Source of the DNA: Candidatus Thorarchaeota archaeon
GTDB taxonomy: Archaea > Asgardarchaeota > Thorarchaeia > Thorarchaeales > Thorarchaeaceae
Length of the DNA stretch: 19,660 nt
Direction: 5' to 3'
NCBI GenBank assembly: GCA_018238825.1
Contig: JABCSP010000012.1
Coordinates: forward strand, 1-19,660
Below the pieces are notes generated by a model, which worked only from the letters and a program-made list of their open reading frames with translations, ran no database searches and was not told the DNA's origin. Position numbers and translations under genes: made by a program. Below, piece by piece: positions 7,727 through 16,700 of the stretch; the first letter of the stretch is position 1; the number at the start of each line of letters is the position of its first letter.

Positions 7727-8881
7727 TTATCTAGGTTCCAATGCTTGTTTGAGACCATCTAAGGTTTCCAAGTCCATCTCCTTGATCTGTTCCTCTGGTA
7801 TTCCTTCTAGCATAGCCTCTGGAATTGTGATTAGGAGATCGGCTTTCTCGTTTCCATATTTTTCTATAAATTCAGCCATTCTTGGGTCGTCATGTTCCAC
7901 GAATGTTTCAGTTTCTTCAGCTTCAACAATTTCTTCTGCATCTGGTGCTGATGATGCAAGTAGAGCTTGTAATTCCTCGACACTCAGACTTGAAAGAGTT
8001 TCATCTGATACAGATTCTCTTACCTCTGGAGGGAGTTTTTTAATGAGCGATTTCCTCGTTGGTCCTCTCTTCTTCTTCTTGACCTTTGTAACCTTTCGAA
8101 CCTTGACAGCTTTCTTCTTCGTTTTCTTTTCTTTAGCTGGAAGTGACACTTTTAATTTCTGAACTAACTCTCTTGCTGACGTAGGTGTAAGGCGCTTCAA
8201 ATCCTCTGGTGGAAGTGTTGCTAAGATTTCGTCTGGAAGCTCGCTGAGAATTGTTTCCACATCTTCAGAAAGACCATCTGCTGTTATCGAGTCCGCAACC
8301 ACAGAGGGGTCACTTGTAAGAAGAATTGGGGTTCCTTCAAGTTCTTCAATTATCGAAGTGACATCAATTTCAAGATTAAATTTCTTTATACGCCAGTTCG
8401 TGAATCTGGTTATAGATTCTGGTTTCATTTCGATGGACTGCAGAAATTTATTGATCTCTTCTTCTTCCATATCTGGAAAATCGTCGAGCATCTTATCAAC
8501 AGATTCTTCGGATAATCTAGCATATATTGGTCCTTTCAGAATCTTGGAAAGTCCTGCAGCACAATGAGATCCTACCCATGGACTTGAATCCTTCAATCCA
8601 CGTAACATATCTGGAACGGTCCTAGGTTGATGATAGAACGCAAGTACTTGAGCTGCAGCAATTCTTACATCAACAGTATTATCTTCCATGACTTTGATGA
8701 CATCTACAACTAATGTTGGATCTACAGCATCAATTGCGGCAATTAGAGCTCTCTCTCTAACAATATCCGACGAATCAGTGAAAGCTTTAATCAGAGCTTT
8801 CTTTTCACTGGGTTTTTTCCGAGCCAAACGTCCAACTTCATCTGTATCAAATTCCAGCAACAATTTTCTGGTTTTGGACAA
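7727..8881 (-). CDS. HEAT-repeat protein with Lys-rich linker and short helical repeats
   Basis: The 384-aa protein begins with HEAT-like helical repeats (residues about 10-125), for example DIVRERALIAAIDAVDP and TVDVRIAAAQVLAFY, which form a protein-binding solenoid. Three degenerate modules of about 30 residues follow the pattern LxxLPxE...LxxLxxEEL near 212-243, 279-308 and 349-382. A very basic linker (about 250-278, rich in KKK and KVK) lies between the first and second. An acidic stretch (about 315-332) precedes the third. The charge pattern could allow contact with nucleic acid or with an acidic partner; that is inference. The start is a TTG with GGAGG at 8889-8893, 7 bases upstream. 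It is convergent with the intact vWA gene and divergent from the CPBP gene. No enzyme motif is seen. Confidence 0.82.
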   Translation of the reverse strand: MSKTRKLLLEFDTDEVGRLARKKPSEKKALIKAFTDSSDIVRERALIAAIDAVDPTLVVDVIKVMEDNTVDVRIAAAQVLAFYHQPRTVPDMLRGLKDSSPWVGSHCAAGLSKILKGPIYARLSEESVDKMLDDFPDMEEEEINKFLQSIEMKPESITRFTNWRIKKFNLEIDVTSIIEELEGTPILLTSDPSVVADSITADGLSEDVETILSELPDEILATLPPEDLKRLTPTSARELVQKLKVSLPAKEKKTKKKAVKVRKVTKVKKKKRGPTRKSLIKKLPPEVRESVSDETLSSLSVEELQALLASSAPDAEEIVEAEETETFVEHDDPRMAEFIEKYGNEKADLLITIPEAMLEGIPEEQIKEMDLETLDGLKQALEPR

Positions 8882-8920
8882 TACTACTCCTCCAGGGACC
8901 TTACGCGTAATCCATCAAGC

Positions 8921-8940
8921 AGCTGGATATGAAACCAGCT
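8921..8940. repeat. Inverted repeat AGCTGG-N8-CCAGCT
   Basis: Perfect 6-base arms are separated by 8 bases. The repeat lies between the divergent HEAT and CPBP genes, about 28 bases upstream of the HEAT ribosome site. It could be a regulator site or a leader hairpin of the HEAT mRNA. Confidence 0.35.
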
Positions 8941-8980
8941 TACCTATTTGACTTTCAATTGTCGAATATAGGTGTCTGCT

Positions 8981-8986
8981 TATATC
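8981..8986 (+). promoter_or_regulatory. TATA-like box for the CPBP protease gene
   Basis: TATATC (with the preceding T, TTATAT) is centred about 33 bases before the ATG at 9016. It would give a leader of only a few bases. This favours 9016 over the upstream in-frame ATG at 8929, which lies before the box. Confidence 0.35.
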
Positions 8987-9015
8987 CCTTCTCACTACAT
9001 ATACACTATTCTCGG

Positions 9016-9885
9016 ATGAACCATTTGTTAATTATTAACCACATGAGTTTTAGGTACGATGATGCGACAAAATTACAGGTGATTGATGTGAATAAGGAAA
9101 AAGAGTTTGACATTTTGAAAATCATTCTTTTCATGGCATTGATGTTACTAATTGTGGAGATGTCTCCACTTCTGACTAGGTTATTCACTGGTGATATGTA
9201 CTATCTCGTTGGAACTCTGACCTTCTTCGCGACATTCATCTTCATGTATGTAATTGTTGATGTTTTCGCACGCTGGGATGGAACTACACTTGGTAAATTG
9301 GGCATCGATTTTGATGATGATTCAGTACCACACATTGTTATCGGTGCTATTGCAGGGATAGCCGCAGTTGTTGTAGTGGTTGCTGCTGCATTCTTGTTTG
9401 GTGGTCAACTTCGTCCATTTGAACAAATCACTGGCGACCTTATTATGTCGGAGATTATCATTACTGTTCCAACCGCACTTTTCGAGGAGCTTGCTCATCG
9501 GGGATACATTCTACCACGTCTTGAAGGGTTAGCAGGCAAGACTCGAGCTATCCTGATAAGCTCAGTATTCTTCTCATTCTTGCATTTCAGCTGGTGGGCT
9601 ACTCCTGGTATTCCACTACATGTCCTTATGATTTTCATCTTCAACATGTTTCTAGGTGGTGTAGTGCTTTCACTGAGTTACTACTGGTCTGGGAGACGGC
9701 TCTGGGTTCCAATTGCATTTCACTTTGCATGGAACATGATCGCGTACCTTCTATTTCCAATGTATCCTAGGGAATCTGTAATTCTACCAGAGATATTTCA
9801 AGTCGAATGGGGAATCACAACGATTATCGGATTTCTATTTGGACTATCCTTACTCTATGGATTATTGAGCAATAAGAAAAAATAA
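9016..9885 (+). CDS. CPBP-family intramembrane metalloprotease
   Basis: This 289-aa polytopic membrane protein carries the CPBP/CAAX-protease (Abi, Rce1-like) signature. E157-E158-x-x-x-R162 is in FEELAHRGY, H190 is in SFLHFSWW, and H236-F-A-W-N240 lies in a later helix. These are the expected glutamates and histidines of the membrane-embedded catalytic site. Hydrophobic segments begin around residue 35 and continue to the C-terminus, which ends in a short Lys-rich tail. The family cleaves prenylated or other membrane-linked peptides in eukaryotes and bacteria; the substrate here is unknown. The start is uncertain. The ATG at 9016 follows a TATA-like box at 8981-8986; 8929 and 9043 are in-frame alternatives. 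A hairpin terminator follows the stop. Confidence 0.88.
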   Translation: MNHLLIINHMSFRYDDATKLQVIDVNKEKEFDILKIILFMALMLLIVEMSPLLTRLFTGDMYYLVGTLTFFATFIFMYVIVDVFARWDGTTLGKLGIDFDDDSVPHIVIGAIAGIAAVVVVVAAAFLFGGQLRPFEQITGDLIMSEIIITVPTALFEELAHRGYILPRLEGLAGKTRAILISSVFFSFLHFSWWATPGIPLHVLMIFIFNMFLGGVVLSLSYYWSGRRLWVPIAFHFAWNMIAYLLFPMYPRESVILPEIFQVEWGITTIIGFLFGLSLLYGLLSNKKK

Positions 9886-9893
9886 ATTGAGCT

Positions 9894-9920
9894 GGGCAAC
9901 GGATAACCGCTGCCCCTCTC
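9894..9920. terminator. Bidirectional hairpin terminator between CPBP and NfeD genes
   Basis: GGGCAACGG (9894-9902) pairs with CCGCTGCCC (9907-9915) around an ATAA loop, with one mismatch in 9 pairs. A pyrimidine run (CTCTCTTGCTTT) follows on the plus strand. A T-rich run (AATTTATTTTTTCTT) follows on the minus strand. The stem sits between two convergent genes, so it can end both transcripts. Confidence 0.7.
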
Positions 9921-9925
9921 TTGCT

Positions 9926-10633
9926 TTAATGGTCTTGACCAATTACGACATCTTCAGGTTTAGCCACAATCATGGTCATACCTGTGATGCTAAGAATCAC
10001 TACTTTCTCACCCGATTTGATTGGTGGCCCAGTTGTCTTTGCCCACCAAATCTCTGCTCCGGTCTTCACCTTACCCTTTGGATTGATATCAGTAATGGCT
10101 TGAATGTCAGAGTACTTGAATTGAGAGTATGCTGGCCACTTATCATAATCCCTTAGGAAAACGAAATAGAGTCCCATCATTCCCATAACTGTGCCGGCCA
10201 TAATGTACACTGTTAGTTGGTTAGAAGGATCAATTAGAATCGATAGGTAAATAGCTACACCGTATATTGGGAATAACTTCAATGACACCTTGGCGTCAAT
10301 GAAGCCTCCTTCCGTGAAGCTACTACCTCCAGTGAAAATCGTGAACATCATATACAATATGAAACCAATGACAAGTAACATCCATGTGTCGAACACAACA
10401 ACCGTTTGCAGGCTGGTTAGATAAATCTCCATAACGAAGAGTATCACGACTAATGGAACTGTTACTTGCGCCATAGCCTTACCTGTGGCTGGTTCCAGAG
10501 TGAGGACTAGTAGGGTCAAGATAACTCCTAGCAAAATCAGACCTACGAGTGGGTCAACTAGGAGATAGGTCATGACCATGCTCAGAGCTGTGAACATGAT
10601 CATAACAATGAAGATCTTAATCCATGCTTCCAT
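9926..10633 (-). CDS. NfeD-like membrane protein (short type)
   Basis: The 235-aa protein has about six hydrophobic segments (residues about 5-165). A soluble C-terminal domain of about 65 residues has the NfeD OB-fold pattern: ITDINPKGKVKTGAEIWWA, then SGEKVVILSITGMTMIV. It lacks the ClpP-like serine protease domain of long NfeD proteins, so it is the short form. NfeD partners stomatin/slipin proteins in membrane microdomains, and the slipin gene lies immediately upstream in the same operon (29 bases). The ATG is preceded by GAGGT 7 bases upstream. The protein probably sits in the cytoplasmic membrane with the OB domain in the cytosol, as in the family. Confidence 0.85.
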   Translation of the reverse strand: MEAWIKIFIVMIMFTALSMVMTYLLVDPLVGLILLGVILTLLVLTLEPATGKAMAQVTVPLVVILFVMEIYLTSLQTVVVFDTWMLLVIGFILYMMFTIFTGGSSFTEGGFIDAKVSLKLFPIYGVAIYLSILIDPSNQLTVYIMAGTVMGMMGLYFVFLRDYDKWPAYSQFKYSDIQAITDINPKGKVKTGAEIWWAKTTGPPIKSGEKVVILSITGMTMIVAKPEDVVIGQDH

Positions 10634-10662
10634 TTTTTAAACCTCATTTCTATTCTTTATTC

Positions 10663-11484
10663 TCACTGCTTCTTTGGAACCTTCAATCCACCAGTTCCTG
10701 CTGACATAGCTGCAGCAATACCTGCAGTTGTGCCTACTTCTGGAATATTCGCAGGTACCATGATGATAAGGTTGGCATTGTTTGAAATTTCCTGCATGAT
10801 GTTCCATGTTCTGAGAACAACACCGACACTTGATTCTTCATACTTTCGAGCTGCTTTGAGCATGTTCTCAGCAGCTTCGAGTTCAGCCTTAGCTAGAATG
10901 ACTCTTGCCCGGCCTTCTCGGTCTGCCTGAGCCTCTCTGCTCATTGCATCTTGAAGTGCTGAAGGAATGACGACATCGCGTATCTCAACGCTTGTAACTT
11001 TAACACCCCAGTGCTCCGTCTTTTCATCGATGAGTTCCTGAAGATGCTGTGCAATGATATCCCGCTCTGAAAGAAGCTCATCAAGTGATGCCTTACCTAT
11101 AGTTTCTCTCAGTGACGTTTGAGCAGCAAGTTCTACCGCTACGGTATATCTTTCAACACTAAGGATTGCTTTCTCAACGTCGATTACTCTGAAGTACATG
11201 ACAGCGTCCACAACAATTGGAACGTTGTCCTTAGTCAGAGACCTCTCAGTCTTGAACGCATACGTCAAAAGCCGTAATGAAACCTTCATCGCCACTTTAT
11301 CGATCATTGGTGTGACCCAAATGATACCAGGCCCTTTTATTGCCTTAAATTTACCAAGTCTAAGAATAGCAACGCGCTCCCATTCCTTCAGAATCTTTAT
11401 CCCGCTTGCGATAAACATTAAGGCGAAAATCCCTAGGACTACAATGAGTCCCAATATTAATTCATTAATGCCAAATATTTGCAA
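10663..11484 (-). CDS. Slipin (stomatin/SPFH-domain membrane protein)
   Basis: From the TTG at 11484 the protein has 273 aa, the normal slipin length. An N-terminal membrane helix (residues about 6-30) is followed by the SPFH domain: EWERVAILRLGKFKAIKGPG, then NVPIVVDAVMYFRV, then the helical VIPSALQDAMSREAQADREGRARV stretch and an Ala/Glu-rich coiled coil. Slipins oligomerise into membrane scaffolds and are usually co-encoded with NfeD, as here. AGGAG at 11495-11499 stands 10 bases before the TTG. The in-frame GTG at 11505 would start before that site and has no site of its own, so the shorter form is preferred. An inverted repeat at 11501-11520 lies just upstream. Confidence 0.92.
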   Translation of the reverse strand: MQIFGINELILGLIVVLGIFALMFIASGIKILKEWERVAILRLGKFKAIKGPGIIWVTPMIDKVAMKVSLRLLTYAFKTERSLTKDNVPIVVDAVMYFRVIDVEKAILSVERYTVAVELAAQTSLRETIGKASLDELLSERDIIAQHLQELIDEKTEHWGVKVTSVEIRDVVIPSALQDAMSREAQADREGRARVILAKAELEAAENMLKAARKYEESSVGVVLRTWNIMQEISNNANLIIMVPANIPEVGTTAGIAAAMSAGTGGLKVPKKQ

Positions 11485-11500
11485 TATCTGTTTACTCCTG

Positions 11501-11520
11501 TACACACATTATTTTGTGTA
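11501..11520. repeat. Inverted repeat TACACA-N8-TGTGTA before the slipin gene
   Basis: Perfect 6-base arms with an 8-base A/T-rich centre lie directly upstream of the slipin ribosome site. The repeat would be in the leader if transcription starts from the box at 11558-11567. It has the size of a dimeric regulator site and could control the slipin-nfeD operon. Confidence 0.4.
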
Positions 11521-11557
11521 GATACAGAACAGAATCCCTCCAAGGACTCTGTACCAA

Positions 11558-11567
11558 GTATATTATT
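11558..11567 (-). promoter_or_regulatory. TATA-like box for the slipin-NfeD operon
   Basis: AATAATATAC on the minus strand lies just after the stop of the upstream ECF-like gene. Transcription would start near 11536, giving a leader of about 50 bases that contains the inverted repeat and ribosome site. This suggests a promoter separate from the upstream gene. Confidence 0.35.
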
Positions 11568-11578
11568 GGTGTGAGAGT

Positions 11579-12376
11579 TTATGAAGCTTCGTCTCCATGT
11601 AACTCATCGAAACGCATTGATTTTGGAGTATTTTCTAAGAGTATACTAAGCTGAGTTCCTCTTAGAGCTCTCATCAATGCAATAATCACCGCTGTGATTA
11701 CTACTGTTACAGCAATTCTCTCAAGGGGGTAAAGAATTGCTGCTCCGATGTACCACGCTGAAAGATCACCTGCACTGAAACCTACAATGTGGATAAACCA
11801 GTATGCAGCAAGAGTTCCTCCTATTAGATTGTCACCAAGTAATGCAATAAAGCTCACTAACAAAACTGGAAGGACATTCCCCTCTATATCGTCTTTTTTG
11901 AATTCAATCCTACTATTGAGCCATCCTGATGATTTCTTGAACATAAGGAGTAGAACTAATACTGCAGCGATAATGTGCATCCATATGTAAACTATTGCAG
12001 TTATTCCAATAGGGCTCAGAAGAAATGCAACGAGACCAAGAACATAGACTCCTAAGACAATTCGTGGTTGTCCTATCTTTAAACATCCTGCAATTAGAGC
12101 TCCTGCGACTGGGGCAATAACTGGAATTATTGGTCCGAGAATTCCTCCAATATTAAAAATGAAAACTCCCAGGACTGATCCCATAAGCACAGCTATTGTT
12201 CCATAAAACGGCCCTAGAACAAAGCCAATTACGATTGCTGAAACAAGTCCCATCGATATGAAACCTGAACCTCCCGAAAGAACAAAGAGTGGAACCACAG
12301 TCATCACTAGATGAAGTGCTCCAAAAATTCCTGTTAATGCCCAATAGAATGTATTAGACTGAATGCTGTTTGCCAT
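11579..12376 (-). CDS. Polytopic membrane protein, possible ECF-type S component
   Basis: The 265-aa protein has about six or seven hydrophobic segments and a soluble C-terminal tail of about 25 residues. The stretch GLVSAIVIGFVLGPFYGTIAVLMGSVLGVF resembles the glycine-rich GPxxG region of ECF transporter substrate-binding (S) subunits, which take up vitamins or other micronutrients. The protein is somewhat longer than a typical S component (about 180-200 aa). No ECF ATPase or T subunit is nearby, though S components are often encoded alone. It could also be another small permease. The start ATG has GAGG 7 bases upstream (GAGGCGAAGAT). The ligand cannot be deduced. Confidence 0.78.
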   Translation of the reverse strand: MANSIQSNTFYWALTGIFGALHLVMTVVPLFVLSGGSGFISMGLVSAIVIGFVLGPFYGTIAVLMGSVLGVFIFNIGGILGPIIPVIAPVAGALIAGCLKIGQPRIVLGVYVLGLVAFLLSPIGITAIVYIWMHIIAAVLVLLLMFKKSSGWLNSRIEFKKDDIEGNVLPVLLVSFIALLGDNLIGGTLAAYWFIHIVGFSAGDLSAWYIGAAILYPLERIAVTVVITAVIIALMRALRGTQLSILLENTPKSMRFDELHGDEAS

Positions 12377-12385
12377 ATCTTCGCC

Positions 12386-12405
12386 TCATCGAGATGAACT
12401 TCATC
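12386..12405. repeat. Overlapping inverted repeats before the ECF-like gene
   Basis: TCATC-GA-GATGA (12386-12397) and GATGAA-C-TTCATC (12393-12405) share the central GATGA. They lie immediately upstream of the ribosome site of the gene starting at 12376. Only one of the two can pair at a time in the leader RNA. They could also be a protein-binding site. Confidence 0.3.
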
Positions 12406-12487
12406 AACTCATTAAGGAGTTATCTCACGGAGTAGAATTTCCTCTAATTAAATCTGACCGAACAATCAGAAGTGAAGTTGGCTGAAT

Positions 12488-13432
12488 CTAATTACTCGAT
12501 GATGCCGCAATCCAGAAGAATAGACCACCAAGAATCCATACAAATAGACCTGCACCTAAAATAATTCCAAGAGTTGCTCCTAATATAGAAGAACCAAGAT
12601 TAACATGCATATTTGTGAAGCTCTTGAAACCACCAACATACTTGGTTTCATAGTCGCAATGGAATTCTTTGTCTGTAACAGCCCCACATATCTCACAAAC
12701 AAATCTATTCTGTAAGACTGCTCCAAGCAGGCTATCTATATTGCATCCAATGAATGCTGCCAGTACCGATAGGGGTATGAGAAAGAGTACGTATTCCGAA
12801 ACAACAACATTCTCTGCTGTTACCAATCCGGGAATCCAAGTGGGTGCGAGTAGAGCAAAACCAAGCGAAATTACTCCAATGACGAGTCCAGCTGCAATCG
12901 CAACTCCTTGCCCAAGAAGAGAAACTGCACCAATAGTGCCACTTGGAACTTTTCTACGAAGATTCGTGATGAGTCTTGGTTTGCTTTTGCTAAAGACGCC
13001 TATCTCGCTTGCAAGGGTATCTGCACTAGTGGTCGCAACAGCTCCAACATAACCACCAAACAGGAAGAATGGCCAACCTGCTGCAACAAGATATGGAACC
13101 ATAGCTGCAATATACATAGCAACTGAGAAGATCATAGGGATGATTCCGCTACCAAACACATTCACCCAAGATCGTTTTCCTTTACCTTCTTGAGCGACAT
13201 TCTTCTTCACCTTTGCCTTGTATTTGTATTTTGTAGCAACGCCCGCGCTTATGAAAAAGAACAGAATAATTGCAAAAGCTGCAGGTCCTCCGGTATACCA
13301 AATCGTGAATCCTGTAACAAAGGCTGCTATTAACCCGGAAATATCAAGAAAGTGAGCCTTGTAAGCTAACCCTCCGATAATAGACATCATCAATAATCCG
13401 GACACAGCCGGATGAGTAAGCATCTCAAACAT
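12488..13432 (-). CDS. DUF92 / TMEM19-family membrane protein
   Basis: The 314-aa integral membrane protein carries the family motifs: KGKRSWVNVFGSG (residues 84-96), ATTSADTLASEIG (133-145), RRKVPSGTIGAVSLLG (159-174) and NIDSLLGAVLQNR (231-243). After these come C246-x2-C249 and H258-C259, which might bind a metal. About seven hydrophobic segments are present. Plant and cyanobacterial members (VTE6) phosphorylate phytyl-phosphate. In archaea the role is unproven, but a CTP-dependent polyprenyl-phosphate kinase activity for lipid or isoprenoid recycling is a reasonable guess. There is no strong ribosome site before the ATG; a second in-frame ATG is at 13423. It is followed after 111 bases by the ECF-like gene on the same strand. 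Confidence 0.88.
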   Translation of the reverse strand: MFEMLTHPAVSGLLMMSIIGGLAYKAHFLDISGLIAAFVTGFTIWYTGGPAAFAIILFFFISAGVATKYKYKAKVKKNVAQEGKGKRSWVNVFGSGIIPMIFSVAMYIAAMVPYLVAAGWPFFLFGGYVGAVATTSADTLASEIGVFSKSKPRLITNLRRKVPSGTIGAVSLLGQGVAIAAGLVIGVISLGFALLAPTWIPGLVTAENVVVSEYVLFLIPLSVLAAFIGCNIDSLLGAVLQNRFVCEICGAVTDKEFHCDYETKYVGGFKSFTNMHVNLGSSILGATLGIILGAGLFVWILGGLFFWIAASSSN

Positions 13433-13778
13433 TCATTTCACATCCAGATTTGTTCATTAGTTTCAAGCTTTGGTCATATCGTTGTAAATCTCATCGAATG
13501 TTCTATGAGCATATATCAGGTCCTAATGGATGCCCGATTAACACTGTGCGGCCAAAATATCACATTTATAGCTTTGCCTTAGGTATGATAATCGTTCATC
13601 ATTATATCGTCAATATAAGAATTATCATATGTAGTTCGACAAATGACGAATGGCGTTAGGGCGATGTTTCAGTCGACAATGGTCGATTTATCCGCTCGTG
13701 AATTTATCGGCCTTATGAGGGCTTTAAATTGAATATAGAGGGCTTTAAGTGTTTTATAGCTATAGAATATATTGAAAA
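13433..13778. other. 346-base gene-free region rich in short repeats
   Basis: No convincing gene is seen on either strand; the open frame at 13450-13659 (+) has no ribosome site and an unlikely composition. The region holds a 9-base inverted repeat TATGATAAT (13584-13592) / ATTATCATA (13621-13629). Two related 14-base motifs are TCGACAAATGACGA (13636-13649) and TCGACAATGGTCGA (13673-13686). An 11-base direct repeat GAGGGCTTTAA occurs at 13717-13727 and 13738-13748. Several TATA-like runs on the minus strand could promote the DUF92 gene. Regulatory sites or a small RNA are both possible. Confidence 0.5.
13717..13748. repeat. Direct repeat GAGGGCTTTAA, two copies 21 bases apart
   Basis: Two identical 11-base copies are spaced at 21 bases, about two helical turns. 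They lie about 30 bases past the stop of the large ligase gene. The spacing would put two bound proteins on the same face of the DNA. An end-of-transcript element is another possibility. Confidence 0.45.
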
Positions 13779-16700
13779 TTAGTATACGGTGAATTGTTTC
13801 CTTGTGACATCAATTGCACGCGTTGGAAGATAGCGGTCCTCTTGTGAAATCATTGCTTCAACGAAATATCCTGTGACGACATCGATAGGTGGTGTTAGCC
13901 ACTTCACAGTGAGGACATTCTCACACTCTGAACTTATCGGAATTTCAAATTCCTTTATGATATCGCGACGAGACATTACTCTCAGATGCAGCTTTAGATT
14001 CTCCATTCCTTCTCTAACACTCTCAACTCTTGTCACAATTTCAACTGGACTTAATCTAGCAACAAGACCCGGAATTTCATCGCCTGCTTCATTTAAAATG
14101 GAGAAACCAACTTTGAAGAAGGGATTCTCAATTGCCTTGATTTTAAACCTTTGACTGTAGCCACATGACTGACTCCCACACCTCAGTGTTGCTTTTAGGT
14201 GCGATGTACTCATCTCTGCTCCTAATGGAACTCGCAGGGGAACTGGAATCATTTTTGGTTTTCCAACTTCGAGTTCAAGTCCTCTCTCAAGAAGAGTAAT
14301 ATTTCCACTGATCGATTCTAACTCAATGGTTAGTTCACAAGCTGCAGTTTTATCCAAATTGCTCTCAAGCTGTGCTGTAACCTGAATCATTTGATCTGGA
14401 AGTACAAATCCAGGTAGGCCGATAAAATTGATCTTTGCAATGTCTGATGAAGGTCCACCCACAAGATCGATTTCTGCTGATCGTTTGTCCATTTCTAATC
14501 CTGCATAACTTAGAACTGCGCTAAGGGTGATCGATTTTGGAATTGACGCAGATTTTGGTGCAGGGATAGTTATGGGTCCGAATGCCAATGATAGATTCTT
14601 ACTTTGTTTTACTGACTGTCTGAGCACAACATGCTCTTCTCCATCTGGAAAGATCAATGACATTGTCAGAAATGCCGGGTCTCCTTGTTCTGTATTCCTC
14701 CTAATCCTTAACCATCCAGAAATCTTACCCCCTACATGGGACCGCTTGGGAACCCTCAGCGAATCAAGATTGACCCTAGTAGTTACGTGTTCGATACTGA
14801 AGCGGTCTGATTCTGAAGCTGCAATTTCTTTTCCTCTTATCATGACACGAGCTTTGATTTTACCTACTCTGTACGATTGACTTCCATCTTCAATTTGGGG
14901 TATACGCCATTGAAATCTTGCTTCCTTCTCCAGAAATTCGTCTGCCGAGAGTTCTAAAATCTCAATGACTTCCCCTGAGTCTGTACAATATTCAATTACT
15001 AATCGAGCTGAACGTTCAATTGCCTTGTTCTTATCACTAACAACAATGATACCTGATAGATAATCTCCTGGAGTATAGCTATCTTTCAGTTCAGACTCTA
15101 TGATTACCTGTGGACCTCTACGAACAAAACCAACGTAGAATGGTTTAGATGTGCCTTCTGCGATTTCGAAACCTTCCTTGTTCAGAATCTTCATTTGCAG
15201 AATACATCTTTCTACACCTTCCGCAGCATCAGGCGGGATTAGAAGTGAGCGGAAGTGAGTATTTTCTAATACTGTAACTTCACCACCTTCAATATGTAAA
15301 CTATCTGTAAGATTCGCTAAGATTTTCTCAAGGCCCGGAGCAAGTAAGCTAATTTCGCAAGAAACCAGTGACTTCATCGGGTAGTTTGTTTCAACTTCGC
15401 TCCTGAACAGTACTGGTGTTTTTCCATCTGCAAATTGCGTAGTAGTTCCTGGTCTTATCGATGCCTTCATCCAGTACATATTGATGGTACTTGCTAAATT
15501 GATACGACGTCCAGCAAATCCTACCTCTGCAATGATATTGTAAGCTGAAATGTCCTTTCTTGTAGAGAAGCTAATTGTGGATACATGTATCTCACCTGCT
15601 TCAATACTGGGAATTGTTAGGATATTGCTATCAACCACTCTTCTATCAGAATCTTCAACTGAATATGTAACACTCATATTCTCCATATTTCTACCAGTTG
15701 AGTTTCGAATAAGAATTGAAAATTGTACATCTTGTCCCGCGAATGGTCTATCCGTATCAGTGACTATCTCTGGTTCAAGACCCTTCCACCAACATAGCCA
15801 AGTAGGAAGATGTGGCGTACCTTCTATGGGATCATAGAGCCAGTTTGTACTGCACTCCATTGTGACCTCGGCAAGCCGTTTCAACAGGACTACCATATTG
15901 AAGTCAGATTTTGCATAGACATCAAGTTGGAAATCTGCTCCAGTAGTCCGGGGTGGAGAAAAGTCACTACCAAATACTGAAACAAGTAATGCTTGCATGA
16001 ATGGATTCTCTACAATTTTGAGCTCATCCAGTTCATCTCGTATCATATAGAACATCGATACAATCGCATCACCAAGGAATCTATTTCTGTTTGAACTATG
16101 GATCTCTCCATTATCAGTTATTTGACGATTGTAGATTGTGTGGTATTCATTTTTCCCATCGCTTGGACGAAATGGTCCCCAGAGACCTGCTGAAACAGCT
16201 GATGCTCTATTTGCAGCAAGAGTCTTCGCACCTATATCCGGAACAATTTCACCTCGCTCAGTCATTCTCTTTGCTTTCAGTGCTAATGCCTGCAGGATAA
16301 GTGCAAGACCCATTCTTCTGGGAATGCTTAGCTGTGTATCAGATACTCGAAGTTCTATTGTACCATAATCGGTGAATGGGTACATGTCAACCATACGTGC
16401 ATAGCTTCTATTCACATGTTTTGCAAAAGCATCTTTGTCAGAATTTTGAATATGTGGAATTAATTCAAATTCGTTAGTTGGACCCATTTGAGTTGTATTT
16501 CTAAAGAGCCTAATTGACCTCTTACATCTTGGCGCTCTCACTCTTCCTTCATCGTCAACTACAATCTCATCGCTTGGTGCCTTATTTTCAAAGGGCGAAT
16601 TTACAGATAGTGCAATAATATGTGGGATGAAATTCCGAATCATATTGTAGACTGCAATCTTTGTTTTCTCATCAATTGAAGGGCTCAGAATATGATGATG

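Noticed and set aside
7749..8162. Plus-strand open frame opposite the HEAT gene
   Set aside because: It is rich in Ser/Phe as expected from antisense of Glu/Lys-rich coding sequence, and it has no ribosome site.
9887..10156. Plus-strand open frame in the NfeD gene region
   Set aside because: It lies opposite the convincing NfeD OB-fold and has unlikely composition (many Cys and Trp). It also begins in the terminator region.
13450..13659. Possible 69-aa gene in the gene-free region
   Set aside because: It has no ribosome site or TATA spacing and no recognisable composition. It overlaps the repeats in the region.
13573..13700. Box C/D small RNA in the gene-free region
   Set aside because: I could not find a proper RUGAUGA box paired with CUGA at suitable spacing on either strand.
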